From NCBI GenBank assembly GCA_951213105.1, contig OX578145.1:116887239-116951238 (forward strand): DNA of 64,000 nt, given 5' to 3'. Below are positions 58,701 through 60,744 of this stretch, in pieces. How positions within the stretch are numbered: the first letter of the stretch is position 1; each line of letters starts with the position of its first letter. The notes beneath the pieces were generated by a model. It did not search any database. It was not told the origin of the DNA and was given only the letters and a program-made list of their open reading frames with translations. The position numbers and the translations under genes were made by a program. This stretch comes from Amaurobius ferox (Eukaryota > Arthropoda > Arachnida > Araneae > Amaurobiidae).

Positions 58701-58756
58701 ACAGAATGGGAAAAAATATCGAAAAAGAAAAGAAAAATAACATTACCAGTCGACAT
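14909..58756 (-). CDS. IQUB: IQUB homologue, 10 coding exons on the minus strand, 586 aa, without the ubiquitin-like domain
   Basis: The exons are 58756-58747, 58641-58401, 51163-50995, 44773-44563, 42434-42259, 39348-39169, 34739-34563, 33696-33433, 27856-27671 and 15055-14909. All junctions have GT-AG ends and matching phases, and the total is exactly 587 codons including the stop. The product aligns, as I remember the family, with IQUB from its YLGG.KHKLTG block to the C-terminus: YLGG at residues 49-52, IQ motif near 141-155, helical region 160-390, paired CxxC motifs (402/405 and 432/435), WTPWNC near 512, and a conserved tail (YQRHIAARSYF). IQUB is an axonemal protein of radial spoke RS1 and an IQ-motif adaptor. 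Vertebrate IQUB is about 790 aa with an N-terminal ubiquitin-like domain; that part is absent here. An alternative first exon beyond the window could still supply it. Introns carry most of the transposons in the window. Confidence 0.88.
15056..16042. other. Start of last IQUB intron, AT-rich, no gene seen
   Basis: No coding or repeat family is firmly recognised. A GC-richer patch at about 15428-15485 begins AGCAGGGCTGGCACC and could be a decayed hAT terminus, but no partner end was found. A short (CTGT)n tract is near 15978-15992. Confidence 0.4.
16075..16881 (-). mobile_element. 5' part of a Tigger (pogo-type) DNA transposon
   Basis: On the minus strand the element starts with CAGTGCAACTTGGATAAAAC at 16881, a Tigger/pogo-like terminus, next to a TA (16882-16883). 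A leader of about 385 bases precedes an ATG at 16494. The gene is truncated after about 130 codons where a G-rich tract (16080-16091) and unrelated sequence begin. The plus-strand right edge abuts a LINE fragment, so either the Tigger inserted into that LINE or the two were joined by deletion. Confidence 0.8.
16107..16494 (-). pseudogene. Tigger-like transposase, N-terminal DNA-binding region only
   Basis: The frame begins MSKPHVQYKNLTFAEKVTII and carries a CENP-B-type N-terminal helix-turn-helix with the diagnostic NEYGIAPNTLSTFLKNKDKI. The second HTH (CENPB-type) block follows: VDECVLKWFKQAWDKNIPLS and FGKSDFKASTGWLNR. In intact Tigger proteins a DDE endonuclease domain of about 200 residues comes next; here it is missing, and the frame runs into a Gly/Pro-coding G-rich tract. 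The surviving region is open, with no stops, which suggests a younger copy than the neighbouring relics. It retains only DNA-binding capacity. Confidence 0.85.
16884..18861 (+). mobile_element. LINE fragment of the I group (RT, RNase H, 3' end)
   Basis: The fragment starts inside the RT, lacking the endonuclease and first RT motifs, and runs to a 3' end marked by a (TCAT)n tail at about 18843-18861. Gene order is RT, connection, RNase H, C-terminal CCHC-like zinc motif. RNase H places it in the I group (LOA/I-like) rather than Jockey. A second copy of its 3' terminal region lies at 47855-48000. It is nested in the last IQUB intron, in the orientation opposite to the gene. Confidence 0.85.
16905..18690 (+). 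pseudogene. LINE ORF2 relic: reverse transcriptase plus RNase H
   Basis: Readable blocks in order: a GVDMTISCWIKNLLSNR segment; RT motif B GCPQGGVLSPILWCLVVD; motif C GYADDVVI (about 17137); thumb blocks with GLTVNLQKTAMVEFTKK and FLGIYFDMGLNWKKHL. After a stop at 17469 and a frameshift come the connection (ITYGSIIWWSR, LQRMVCIAISECMKTTP) and RNase H. RNase H keeps YTDAS, the AEVF glutamate, SDSQAAL and HSGNEMADELA, so all four acidic catalytic positions are visible. A last frameshift near 18330 precedes GHCTLKRHLNIMG and CRGCNYSEETAARILCEC. The frames shift near 17222, 17470 and 18330. Confidence 0.87.
18864..20205 (+). mobile_element. Naiad-like Penelope element: GIY-YIG domain upstream of the RT (permuted)
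   Basis: The first block, in broken frames, reads YIGQTSNPIHLRINVHRDHV, then KHFAKHGFENITIHILDIK, FFENFYIKSNCTLYPYGLN: a GIY-YIG endonuclease with its downstream Glu and a PxGLN motif (18864-19236). About 300 bases later come 19513-19923 (DDKDF-like region, CICKIDKY, TGDLAIVKDEMLRTIMSFG) and 19962-20205, with FVITYVDKASNNYAIICKKF, the start of the Penelope-type RT. In canonical Penelope elements GIY-YIG follows the RT. The N-terminal position seen here is the order known for Naiad/Chlamys elements. The RT is cut off by the SINE array. Stops and frameshifts mark it as a relic. Confidence 0.68.
20214..21290 (+). repeat. Head-to-tail array of tRNA-derived SINEs (about five units)
   Basis: Units begin at about 20250 (head partly replaced by a micro-repeat), 20465, 20666, 20905 and 21008, each with a TAGCCCAGTGGTTAGCGCGC-like A-box region and a GGTTCGATTCCC B-box, all in the plus orientation. 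Most units end in a linker, AATAAAAAGAAAGTTATGGA, which leads directly into the next head. The unit starting near 20905 is short (head plus linker only). Such regular head-to-tail order with a shared linker suggests amplification of an already joined dimer rather than independent insertions. It truncates the Naiad-like RT on its left. Confidence 0.88.
20216..20261 (+). repeat. Micro-tandem GGAATTGCA x4 in the SINE head
   Basis: GGAATTGCA occurs at 20216, 20228, 20241 and 20253, spaced 12-13 bases apart with CTC/TTC/TC spacers. In other SINE copies this motif occurs once, just before the B-box. It is a local expansion of the interval between the A- and B-boxes that replaces the normal head. 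Confidence 0.85.
21291..22245. other. Non-coding stretch with a strong hairpin
   Basis: No gene is recognised. A perfect 18-bp inverted repeat with an AGGA loop occupies 21394-21433 (TGAATGCTTTCCAAACAC and its complement) and extends imperfectly outwards through AGAAT/ATTCT blocks for about 15 more bases per side. The rest is AT-rich intron sequence. Confidence 0.6.
22246..22480 (+). repeat. Second tRNA-derived SINE family
   Basis: GTGGCCGAGCGGTCAAAG (about 22250) is A-box-like and GGGTTCGAGTCTCGCC (about 22308) is a B-box, about 50 bases apart, like a tRNA-Ser/Leu head. The head is not followed by a proper acceptor 3' strand but by a unique body (TTCGGGTGCCCCGGGTC) that ends in a T-rich run at about 22480. 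This is a SINE or tRNA pseudogene, not a functional tRNA. It differs in sequence from the family in the tandem array. Confidence 0.7.
22481..26220 (+). other. T/G-rich stretch, possible plus-strand non-coding transcript or 3' UTR
   Basis: For about 3.7 kb the plus strand is visibly enriched in T and G over A and C, unlike the flanks. No protein family is recognised. The stretch ends with AATAAA at 26188-26193, followed within about 25-60 bases by a GT-rich block (GGTTGTGTTTCTTGAGTTG), the arrangement of a metazoan cleavage/polyadenylation site. A GC-richer patch at about 25550-25900 contains two GCGGTTCTTGG motifs. It lies antisense within the last IQUB intron. Transcription is inferred only. 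Confidence 0.4.
25911..26046 (+). repeat. Diverged local tandem duplication
   Basis: GATGTTTTATGG, TTTCTGG.CGTTGCTACA and TGTTGTTCCA occur in the same order at about 25911-25971 and again at 26002-26046. A third TTGCTACAGG follows at about 26046. It lies near the 3' end of the putative plus-strand transcript. Confidence 0.7.
26188..26250 (+). promoter_or_regulatory. Candidate polyadenylation site (plus strand)
   Basis: AATAAA at 26188-26193 is followed by a GU-rich element at about 26218-26252. It is the best-formed plus-strand poly(A) configuration in the last IQUB intron. No upstream coding exon for it was found. Confidence 0.4.
26251..27670. other. AT-rich intron sequence
   Basis: No gene or recognised repeat. 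Includes A/T homopolymer runs near 26695 and 27471. It belongs to the last IQUB intron. Confidence 0.5.
27671..27856 (-). CDS. IQUB: IQUB exon 9 (WTPWNC segment)
   Basis: Residues 477-538. The acceptor is AATAG at 27857-27858 and the donor GTAAG at 27666-27670, both in phase 0. It reads PIDIKHLVEAIWKRQSCLSG, an acidic stretch, VRYNVDEDWTPWNCMLVTRD and EAAIMSRIPNPKT. The DWTPWNC.LVT.DEAA block matches the most conserved C-terminal block of IQUB (WSPWNCILLTKDEAA in vertebrates). Confidence 0.92.
27943..28148. repeat. Tandem duplication, period about 110 bp
   Basis: Two copies (27943-28038 and 28053-28148) share GCAC.ACTT.ATAAACA, ATTGTGGTTTGATTT and TATCATTAATGCAGG with about 15 percent differences judged by eye. 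Both lie just upstream, on the minus strand, of IQUB exon 9. Confidence 0.85.
28149..31512. other. IQUB intron; includes an unexplained GC-richer block and a SINE-tail remnant
   Basis: No coding exon is seen. The block at about 29515-29885 stands out as C-rich and contains AGGAGGCTTTGCCTCCT, a 7-bp hairpin; it may be an unrecognised repeat. At about 30944-30975, CCTAGGGTTGGTCGTGTGG then TCTGGG and TTCAACA resembles the tail of the SINE family, and the same string occurs at 50263-50296. Confidence 0.45.
31513..32192. mobile_element. Fold-back MITE (680 bp) with TA target duplications
   Basis: The ends are CAGGGTGTCCAGTGCTAT at 31513 and the complement ending at 32192, flanked by TA on both sides (31511-31512 and 32193-32194). 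The two halves are long imperfect inverted repeats of roughly 220-250 bp, so nearly the whole element can fold on itself. It is non-coding. A 28-base A run lies at 31736-31763 near the inner end of the left arm. TA duplication and the CAGGGTGT end suggest a mariner/Tc1-type mobiliser. Confidence 0.9.
32193..33432. other. AT-rich IQUB intron sequence
   Basis: No gene, RNA or repeat family is recognised here. Confidence 0.5.
33433..33696 (-). CDS. IQUB: IQUB exon 8 (zinc-ribbon-like CxxC pairs)
   Basis: Residues 389-476. After a TTTTTCAG acceptor it reads LKKVCGSDPHVLCCAGCKQF, then a loop, GNCFTKCKKCHYLENEGW and an alpha-helical end MLIEEEGRKSSVSSMLYILQ before the GTATTT donor. CxxC at 402/405 and CxxC at 432/435 match the paired cysteines in vertebrate IQUB (FCHSC and YRCRNC), suggesting a bound zinc. 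The C..C.NCxNLEN-type spacing is conserved, which supports orthology. Confidence 0.92.
34563..34739 (-). CDS. IQUB: IQUB exon 7 (REVDLLLRG helical block)
   Basis: Residues 330-388. The TTCTAG acceptor and GTAAG donor are both phase 0. It reads KFNSNLTKTLLQLAQREVDL, LLRGTKVRNLEGLRSRIQDL and FWQYVRQPMFNPRMQGLPS. The REVDLLLRG.K..NLEGLR.RI block is nearly the same as [22 protein letters not shown] in vertebrate IQUB. No in-frame Met begins it, so it would not be called as a stand-alone gene. Confidence 0.93.
34920..37862. mobile_element. Non-autonomous hAT element (2943 bp) with exact 8-bp target duplication
   Basis: The ends are CAGTGGCGGCTC at 34920 and a right end of ...GCCACTG at 37862. The first eight bases of the inverted repeat match (CAGTGGCG versus CAGTGGCA, one mismatch), with looser pairing further in. 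TGATAGGG flanks the element exactly on both sides (34912-34919 and 37863-37870), the 8-bp duplication diagnostic of hAT. No transposase remains. It contains the tandem array at 35960-36550 and two long G runs. It is inserted in the IQUB intron between exons 7 and 6. Confidence 0.9.
35960..36550. repeat. Diverged tandem repeat, about 135-140 bp unit, four to five copies
   Basis: Each unit carries CTACTTAAAGTAAAA-like sequence, a GCCCAG.G.G.TTGA block, a TATGTATAT.CA segment, a TAG.C.CCA(C/G) block and ATCGCTCAATTAGGA. Starts are near 35961, 36100, 36242, 36372 and 36519; the last is partial. A 25-base G run (36075-36099) lies at the end of unit 1. The array is internal to the hAT element. Confidence 0.85.
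37863..39168. other. IQUB intron with a MITE right-end remnant
   Basis: The segment about 37975-38271 ends in TTTTGGGACACCCTG followed by TA, a mariner/MITE right terminus. GTCGTATAAAAATTT near 38092 resembles the interior of the fold-back MITE at 31513-32192. No left end is found. The remaining sequence is AT-rich and featureless. Confidence 0.55.
39169..39348 (-). CDS. IQUB: IQUB exon 6
   Basis: Residues 270-329. A TTTTAG acceptor precedes AGKPKLWKAYKKDNRELIPV; the middle is KGHNLQDLYTTLSMKYISTQ and the end ERIDALQSLIQLLQ, before GTATTT. The PK.W, LQDLY..L....IS..ERID.L.SL pattern matches the APKIW ... [25 protein letters not shown] segment of vertebrate IQUB. Both boundaries are phase 0. 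Confidence 0.92.
39349..42258. other. AT-rich IQUB intron with one palindrome
   Basis: No gene or repeat family is recognised. A perfect 15-bp inverted repeat with a 4-base loop is at 41111-41144 (TGATATTATCATATG and its complement). Confidence 0.55.
42259..42434 (-). CDS. IQUB: IQUB exon 5
   Basis: Residues 211-269. The acceptor TTTCAG is followed by two bases that complete an Asn codon split after the A of exon 4, then WWEHEAKTISETKPESFQQE and AMWHLVNTEVKKISEINNTK, ending NQRQRLLIE at a GTATAA donor. It corresponds to the WRQEEL ... ETQIIASIGRHR ... QAFLDK helical region of vertebrate IQUB. The segment is less conserved than its neighbours, but phase and position fit. Confidence 0.88.
42435..44562. 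other. IQUB intron with A24 and C20 homopolymers
   Basis: No coding or repeat family is recognised. An A run is at 42659-42682 and a C run at 43069-43088, the latter followed by a short (CA)n tract. The rest is AT-rich. Confidence 0.55.
44563..44773 (-). CDS. IQUB: IQUB exon 4 (IQ motif)
   Basis: Residues 141-210 plus one base. After an AAACAG acceptor it reads ILIMQKFVRRWLAQKELKRR, an IQ motif of the form xQxxxRRxxxxK that is expected to bind calmodulin or a calmodulin-like light chain. The charged helix LSWEEEQQKTRKKQDSSWLK and YPIKEDDFILLFSDLQ follow. The vertebrate counterpart is VIVIQTYYRRWHAK ... TNEDFEFLYNALE. The donor is GTAAGA in phase 1, matching exon 5. Confidence 0.92.
44774..45362. 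other. AT-rich IQUB intron sequence
   Basis: Nothing recognised apart from AT-rich sequence. Confidence 0.5.
45363..45957. repeat. Tandem duplication, period about 300 bp
   Basis: Copy 1 (about 45363-45664) and copy 2 (about 45665-45957) share long blocks: TTTCACATTGACAC, CACATTTACCTAAAATCAC, ACAAAAATGCTAGAAACATT, TACAGGGAATTT, TTGAATGATTGGTCAT and TTTAAGAAATGCTTTAAT. Divergence is around 10-15 percent by eye with a few indels. It lies in the intron between IQUB exons 4 and 3. Confidence 0.9.
46140..47400 (+). mobile_element. Canonical Penelope-like element fragment: RT end plus C-terminal GIY-YIG
   Basis: The segment 46195-46404 reads NASAYYTYAYNALKLCFESQ and EIDYLKSLVVSRGYYPTIID, typical of the helical region after a Penelope RT. 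After frameshifts, 46580-46870 reads GIYHIPYKCGLSYVGQTERA and FKFHIKEPMSHVSK, with a later SIITEHSWDSNHVF and ends at WKSLV: a GIY-YIG endonuclease with its conserved Arg-like position lost and a stop at about 46684. A T-rich 3' region follows. Near 47320-47355, TGATGAAGCC ... CGAAAC loosely resembles a hammerhead core. The order RT then GIY-YIG is canonical, unlike the permuted element at 18864. Confidence 0.78.
47855..48005 (+). repeat. Second copy of the I-group LINE 3' end, with an internal 36-bp duplication
   Basis: CGGCTACTGTTCTCTTTTCT then TAGGGACTTTTTC, TAGTACAATAGACCTC.GG and a TCATTCATTC end match 18738-18858, the 3' terminus of the LINE at 16884-18861. The first block is duplicated in tandem here (starts 47861 and 47897, period 36). 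This is a 5'-truncated LINE insertion. Confidence 0.85.
48262..48345 (-). repeat. Degenerate tRNA-like sequence (SINE head)
   Basis: On the minus strand TAGTAACTCAATAATAGAGTA is A-box-like (TAGCTCA.TGGTAGAGC pattern) and GATCCAGATTCTATTCCCC is B-box-like, at tRNA-like spacing. Too many positions differ for a functional tRNA. It is probably a relic of a third tRNA-derived SINE. Confidence 0.5.
48580..49695. repeat. Dispersed repeat, copy 2 (partner of 6141-7050)
   Basis: 48890-49695 aligns with 6240-7060 over about 800 bp in the same orientation, including GCGTTATGGACG, GATCCACGAGAATGATG, CAATCGTTTTCTAATGAAAA, a CACACACA tract and the AATTCGAATTTTTGACCC end. The terminal hairpin is degraded here (ATGTATATAAGGAAAGC at 49673-49689). 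The leading part (48580-48890) holds reiterated TTTTTATCAATTTTGC-like motifs that look like internal subrepeats. Confidence 0.78.
49696..50994. other. IQUB intron with G-runs and a SINE-tail remnant
   Basis: G-rich tracts lie at 50084-50100 and 50404-50423, the latter an uninterrupted run of 20. CCCTAGGGTTGGTCGTGTGG followed by TCTGGGCCTTCAACA at 50263-50297 matches 30944-30975 and the SINE tail. No exon is seen. Confidence 0.55.
50995..51163 (-). CDS. IQUB: IQUB exon 3
   Basis: Residues 84-140. A TTGTAG acceptor supplies the third base of an Arg codon split across the intron. It reads DAQCVEKKNQAQQTARDAST, then QVQVRNIFIQTSSDQFVESS and DKYIYADEIQAEFLTK at a GTATTT donor. The ASTQ..V, a D.(Y/F) ... 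A.E...F/R segment, and the lead into the IQ motif parallel the STQMTNIGVYVSNMTD ... TAAEYHAQRLKA stretch of vertebrate IQUB. Confidence 0.87.
51606..53438. mobile_element. Non-autonomous hAT-like element (1833 bp) with exact 8-bp target duplication
   Basis: CATAGGCGCCGA at 51606 is matched by TCGGCGCCTATG ending at 53438, a 12-bp inverted end with one mismatch. CAGGAGAC flanks both ends exactly (51598-51605 and 53439-53446). The element has no transposase. It hosts a minus-strand SINE (52830-53096) and an internal inverted repeat near 53165-53275 (AACAGTATGCG and CGCATACTGTT). It lies in the intron between IQUB exons 3 and 2. Confidence 0.88.
52830..53096 (-). repeat. Minus-strand SINE copy nested in the hAT element
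   Basis: Read on the minus strand it carries a decayed A-box region (GATAACCAAATGGTTAAGTC), a GTTCGGTTTCTGAC-type decayed B-box, then GGTAGCAAAGGAAGGAGGGT-like body and the CCCACTGGGTTCCAGTCTAA block that characterises the SINE family of 10356 and 20214-21290. It is more diverged than those copies, consistent with an older insertion. Confidence 0.8.
53439..54411. other. IQUB intron with a 20-base G run
   Basis: No gene is recognised. G20 lies at 53871-53890. The remainder is AT-rich. Confidence 0.55.
54482..54533 (-). ncRNA. Hammerhead-ribozyme-like motif (left arm)
   Basis: On the minus strand: GCCA, the core CTGATGA, a stem-II hairpin GGACGTATATATGTCC, the core GAAA, then GCGCTC and TGGC, which pairs with the first GCCA as stem I. 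Helix III is minimal, as in hammerheads of Penelope-like elements, which are thought to act as dimers. Both conserved core strings are intact in this copy. Confidence 0.65.
54685..55134 (+). pseudogene. GIY-YIG endonuclease domain of a Penelope-like element
   Basis: An open frame reads YKFYIGSTNRTVGICLAEHA, then ALAQYVVNDKFLPVFEKTFL and CNNPRSILLYESLFIYIYRE. This is the GIY-YIG pattern: an FYIGST core, a basic region with the Leu-x-Glu-His block, and the distant E of LLYESLFI. The upstream part of the frame (from 54598) includes the arm and a segment with no family resemblance, so the true start is unknown. No RT remains. The frame is intact over the domain, but the key Arg after the Tyr motifs is not evident, so activity is doubtful. 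Confidence 0.72.
55294..55335 (+). ncRNA. Hammerhead-like motif (right arm), core GAAA damaged
   Basis: GCCA, CTGATGA and a stem-II GGCGTATATACGTC are present, but the GAAA element reads TAAAA, so this copy should be inactive. The closing TGGC of stem I is kept (55332-55335). Confidence 0.6.
55406..56179. other. AT-rich IQUB intron sequence
   Basis: No gene or repeat family is recognised between the Penelope remnant and the third hammerhead copy. Confidence 0.5.
56180..56267 (+). mobile_element. Third copy of the Penelope terminal segment, with an intact hammerhead-like core
   Basis: The 88-bp segment from ATTCCATGTTTTTACTATTC to AATATATATTTTGT matches the right arm of the element at 54412-55405. 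The hammerhead-like motif lies at 56205-56246: GCCA, CTGATGA, stem II GGCGTATATACGTC, then GAAA and TGGC all present. The copy stops abruptly, and a Tc1-type fossil begins about 70 bases later. Confidence 0.75.
56337..56558 (+). pseudogene. Tc1-like transposase C-terminal fossil
   Basis: One frame reads AYSPNLNHIEILWYALRSTV then SARLPP, a stop, RMVDHLIESIENHCKVCV, a stop, and GDGHISY. SPNLNHIE.LW is the SPDLNPIEHLW block holding the last catalytic acid, and CVGGHTRY-like ends are typical of this family. Two in-frame stops and loss of upstream domains make it a relic. It is unrelated in sequence to the Tc1 element at 2459-3856. Confidence 0.83.
56559..58400. other. AT-rich IQUB intron with one perfect hairpin
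   Basis: No gene is recognised. A 14-bp perfect inverted repeat with a 3-base loop lies at 58266-58296 (AAAGATTGGTAGTT and its complement), followed by a run of T. Confidence 0.55.
58401..58641 (-). CDS. IQUB: IQUB exon 2 (YLGG.KHKLTG block)
   Basis: Residues 4-84. It starts after the CTTTAG acceptor at 58642-58643, the only nearby AG whose phase fits exon 1. The first 47 residues are acidic and low-complexity (DNEDKTDDLSKAST, DEEEHVHTTEEH). KRKPYLGGYKHKLTGVTYYH and ATTQTI follow, the segment that in vertebrates (FLGGFRHK.TGVEYHNAGTQT) comes directly after the ubiquitin-like domain. The donor is GTAATT in phase 2. A closer-looking acceptor, TTTCAG at 58661-58666, would give the wrong phase. 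Confidence 0.85.
58747..58756 (-). CDS. IQUB: IQUB exon 1 coding part: ATG TCG ACT G
   Basis: Ten coding bases (M-S-T-) end at a GTAATG donor and splice across a 105-bp intron to 58641 in phase 1. An in-frame ATG further 5' (at about 58777-58779) could also be used and would add seven residues. The short distance to the promoter-like cluster at 58945-59064 supports this as the first exon. It is too short to be found by open-frame search; support is splice-phase agreement plus context. Confidence 0.62.
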
Positions 58757-58779
58757 TTTCTTATGCAATACTGTCATAA

Positions 58780-59070
58780 AAATTTAAATAGAATGTCAGA
58801 AAATTTTACAATATCGTCTATTGGTTTAAAATGTATTTTGTTTATCATTTCAAACGACACTTTACTTTCATTTAGTTGGGATTGTTTGAAAACAAATGAA
58901 TAGTAGACAACCACGCAGGTTAAAAGACCGAAATCTTTGTTTACATCTCCATGGTAACGAGCTGTTAAACAACCAATAAATCTTCTGTCACAGCGCATGC
59001 GTGTTTCCTGTTAAGCTGGAAGTGAAATGCGATTCGCTACGATAGACGAATAGCATTGACGTCACGTCGC
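58780..59070 (-). promoter_or_regulatory. Putative IQUB promoter (CCAAT, NRF1-like, CRE-like sites)
   Basis: The region is CpG-containing against an AT-rich background. It holds an X-box at 58945-58958, CCAAT at 58973-58977 (inverted relative to IQUB), GCGCATGCG at 58993-59001 (NRF1-like palindrome) and TGACGTCA at 59057-59064 (full CRE palindrome). No TATA box is obvious. The CRE may instead belong to the 5' edge of the adjoining Jockey element. Confidence 0.5.
58945..58958 (+). promoter_or_regulatory. X-box motif (RFX transcription factor site)
   Basis: ATCTCCATGGTAAC fits the X-box consensus RYYNYY-N2-RRNRAC at every position on the plus strand. RFX factors drive ciliary genes through X-boxes usually within a few hundred bases of the start codon. 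This one is about 190 bp upstream of the IQUB ATG, a gene whose family product is axonemal. Confidence 0.65.
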
Positions 59071-59077
59071 TGTAGCA

Positions 59078-60741
59078 ATGGCCGACTCAAAGGGATACAC
59101 ACATCTTATGTGGTGGCTCGAGTCTCTGTGGCCTATACTCATTAGTCTGTGGCCTCCACAGGAACAATCTGCCCCCCTACTAAAACTACCGGACAAATTG
59201 CTGAGGCTCAGTCGGTCCCAGTTGTCGCCGCCCAAAATTCCAAAACGCCAGTTGATAGCACCCCTATCCTCTCTTGGCCATGAGAAACACACATGACAAG
59301 GAATTACTCCTTGCCGCCTTTGAGCGAGCACTTCCTGCGCTGCGTGTGGCGACCACTCAAATTGATATGGTCTGGACTCTCTACCAGAGCTATGATGCTC
59401 TGGCTAGATAAGTCCCTCCCCTGTACTGTTCTTCCTGGCTGTCGCCATGTTCTCTCCTTCGGCATCCCGTACCTTGCAGTCTCTCAAAGTCGGCTTTTGG
59501 AACGCCAATGGAGTGCGTTCCAGGCTCGAAGAGATGCGTGATTATGTTGTAGATGAAAACTTCGATATCTTCATGGTGAATGAAACTCACCTTACCCTCC
59601 GCCGCCTCCCCAGCAATCTGTAATTATACAGGTTACTTCTCGTATAGAACGAGAGCTGGGACGGCGGCGAGGGGTAGCAATGGCGGTACTGCACTCTATG
59701 TTAAAAACAACATCCCTCACCATAGGTTAAATGTCAAGGCTTTTACGAAGCTGGAAGCCACAGCTATCAAAGTCACTATTCCAAATTTGGTCCCGATTGC
59801 ACTTGCTTCAGTGTATATCCCACCTGCTAATAATACTAGATTACCTTCATCGGAGATTGAAGCACTTTTAGGACTGAGCAGTAACATTATTATCGCTGGT
59901 GACCTAAATTCTCGCCACTGTTCCTGGGACATAGCTTCGAACAGTAAAGGCAATGAACTAAAACGGTTGGTCCAGTGCGCCAACTTCTGGATCATAGCTC
60001 CACCCACTCCCACTCACTTCTTTACAGGAAGGACCCCAACCATAATTGATTTGGCTCTCTTTAGAAACATTCCTTTTCATCATACGATCAGAGTCGATAA
60101 CAAATTGACGTCTGATGACCTTCCTGTAATACTGACCCTTAATTTTAATAGTATTTCTTTGAACTACCCGGTGGAGCTATTTACAAATTGGGACGATTTT
60201 CGTCACATTCTCAATACTTCTAGTACTGCCCCCTCTCAAAATTACCAGTACGGACGATATTGATAATAGCGTCCAAGATTTTAATCACTTACTGCTAGAG
60301 GCGTACGCTGCTGCCTCGAAACCAAATCGTTCACGTGTGAACTATCATTCCCTTCCGAGTGATATCAAAGCCAAAATTAAGCAGCGCAACCGGTTACGGA
60401 GAGATTGGCAGCGCAGTAGGTATCCACCATTGCAAGCGCAACTCCGTAATCTTCATAGCGAGGTCAAGTCTATGATTCGAACTCACACCCAGCAACGCTG
60501 GCGTACTCATCTTGAGGGACTTACGCCCACGAATCACAGTCTCTGGCGAACAGCTAAAAACATGAGAACCACGAGAACTTCAATTCCGCCCATTAATGGC
60601 CTACATTCTCTCGCCCAGACTGCGGAGGAAAAAGCCAATGCTATTGCAGACAGCTTGGAACTCCAATTCTCACCACACGGAGACCCTAACTTCAGCCAAC
60701 TCTATACAAGCACTTTACATGATGATCTGTTTAGTCAGCCT
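59078..60741 (+). mobile_element. Jockey-type LINE A, 3' part lost
   Basis: The element holds a decayed ORF1 end (for example ELLLAAFERALPALRVATTQ at about 59303) and an ORF2 carrying endonuclease and the pre-RT linker. It stops where Jockey B begins near 60742. If B inserted into A, the remainder of A's RT should appear after the end of B, beyond this window. Confidence 0.8.
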
Positions 60742-60744
60742 TAG
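59447..60744 (+). pseudogene. Jockey A ORF2: AP-type endonuclease and linker, frameshifted
   Basis: ATG at 59447 begins MFSPSASRTLQSLKVGFWNA, then NG...LEEMRDYVVDENFDIFMVNETH: the first endonuclease blocks with the NANG Asn and ETH Glu. A frameshift near 59620 leads to NGGTALYVKNNIPH, VYIPPANNTR, IIAGDLNSRHCSWD (catalytic GDLN), IIDLALFRNI and SDDLPVILT, where the usual SDHLP has Asp for His. A second frameshift near 60245 continues with the linker IKQRNRLRRDWQ, TPTNHSLWRTAKNMR and EEKANAIADSLELQF. It ends with DDLFSQP and a stop at 60742, before any RT motif. Confidence 0.88.

Noticed and set aside
58774..58998. Minus-strand open frame upstream of the IQUB ATG as a ubiquitin-like exon
   Set aside because: Its sequence shows no ubiquitin-fold pattern and it overlaps the promoter-like site cluster.
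59078..59296. MADSKGYTH... frame as a host protein
   Set aside because: It lies directly before the Jockey A ORF1/ORF2 remnants, and the plausible ORF1 residues are in other frames, so it is transposon leader or decayed ORF1.
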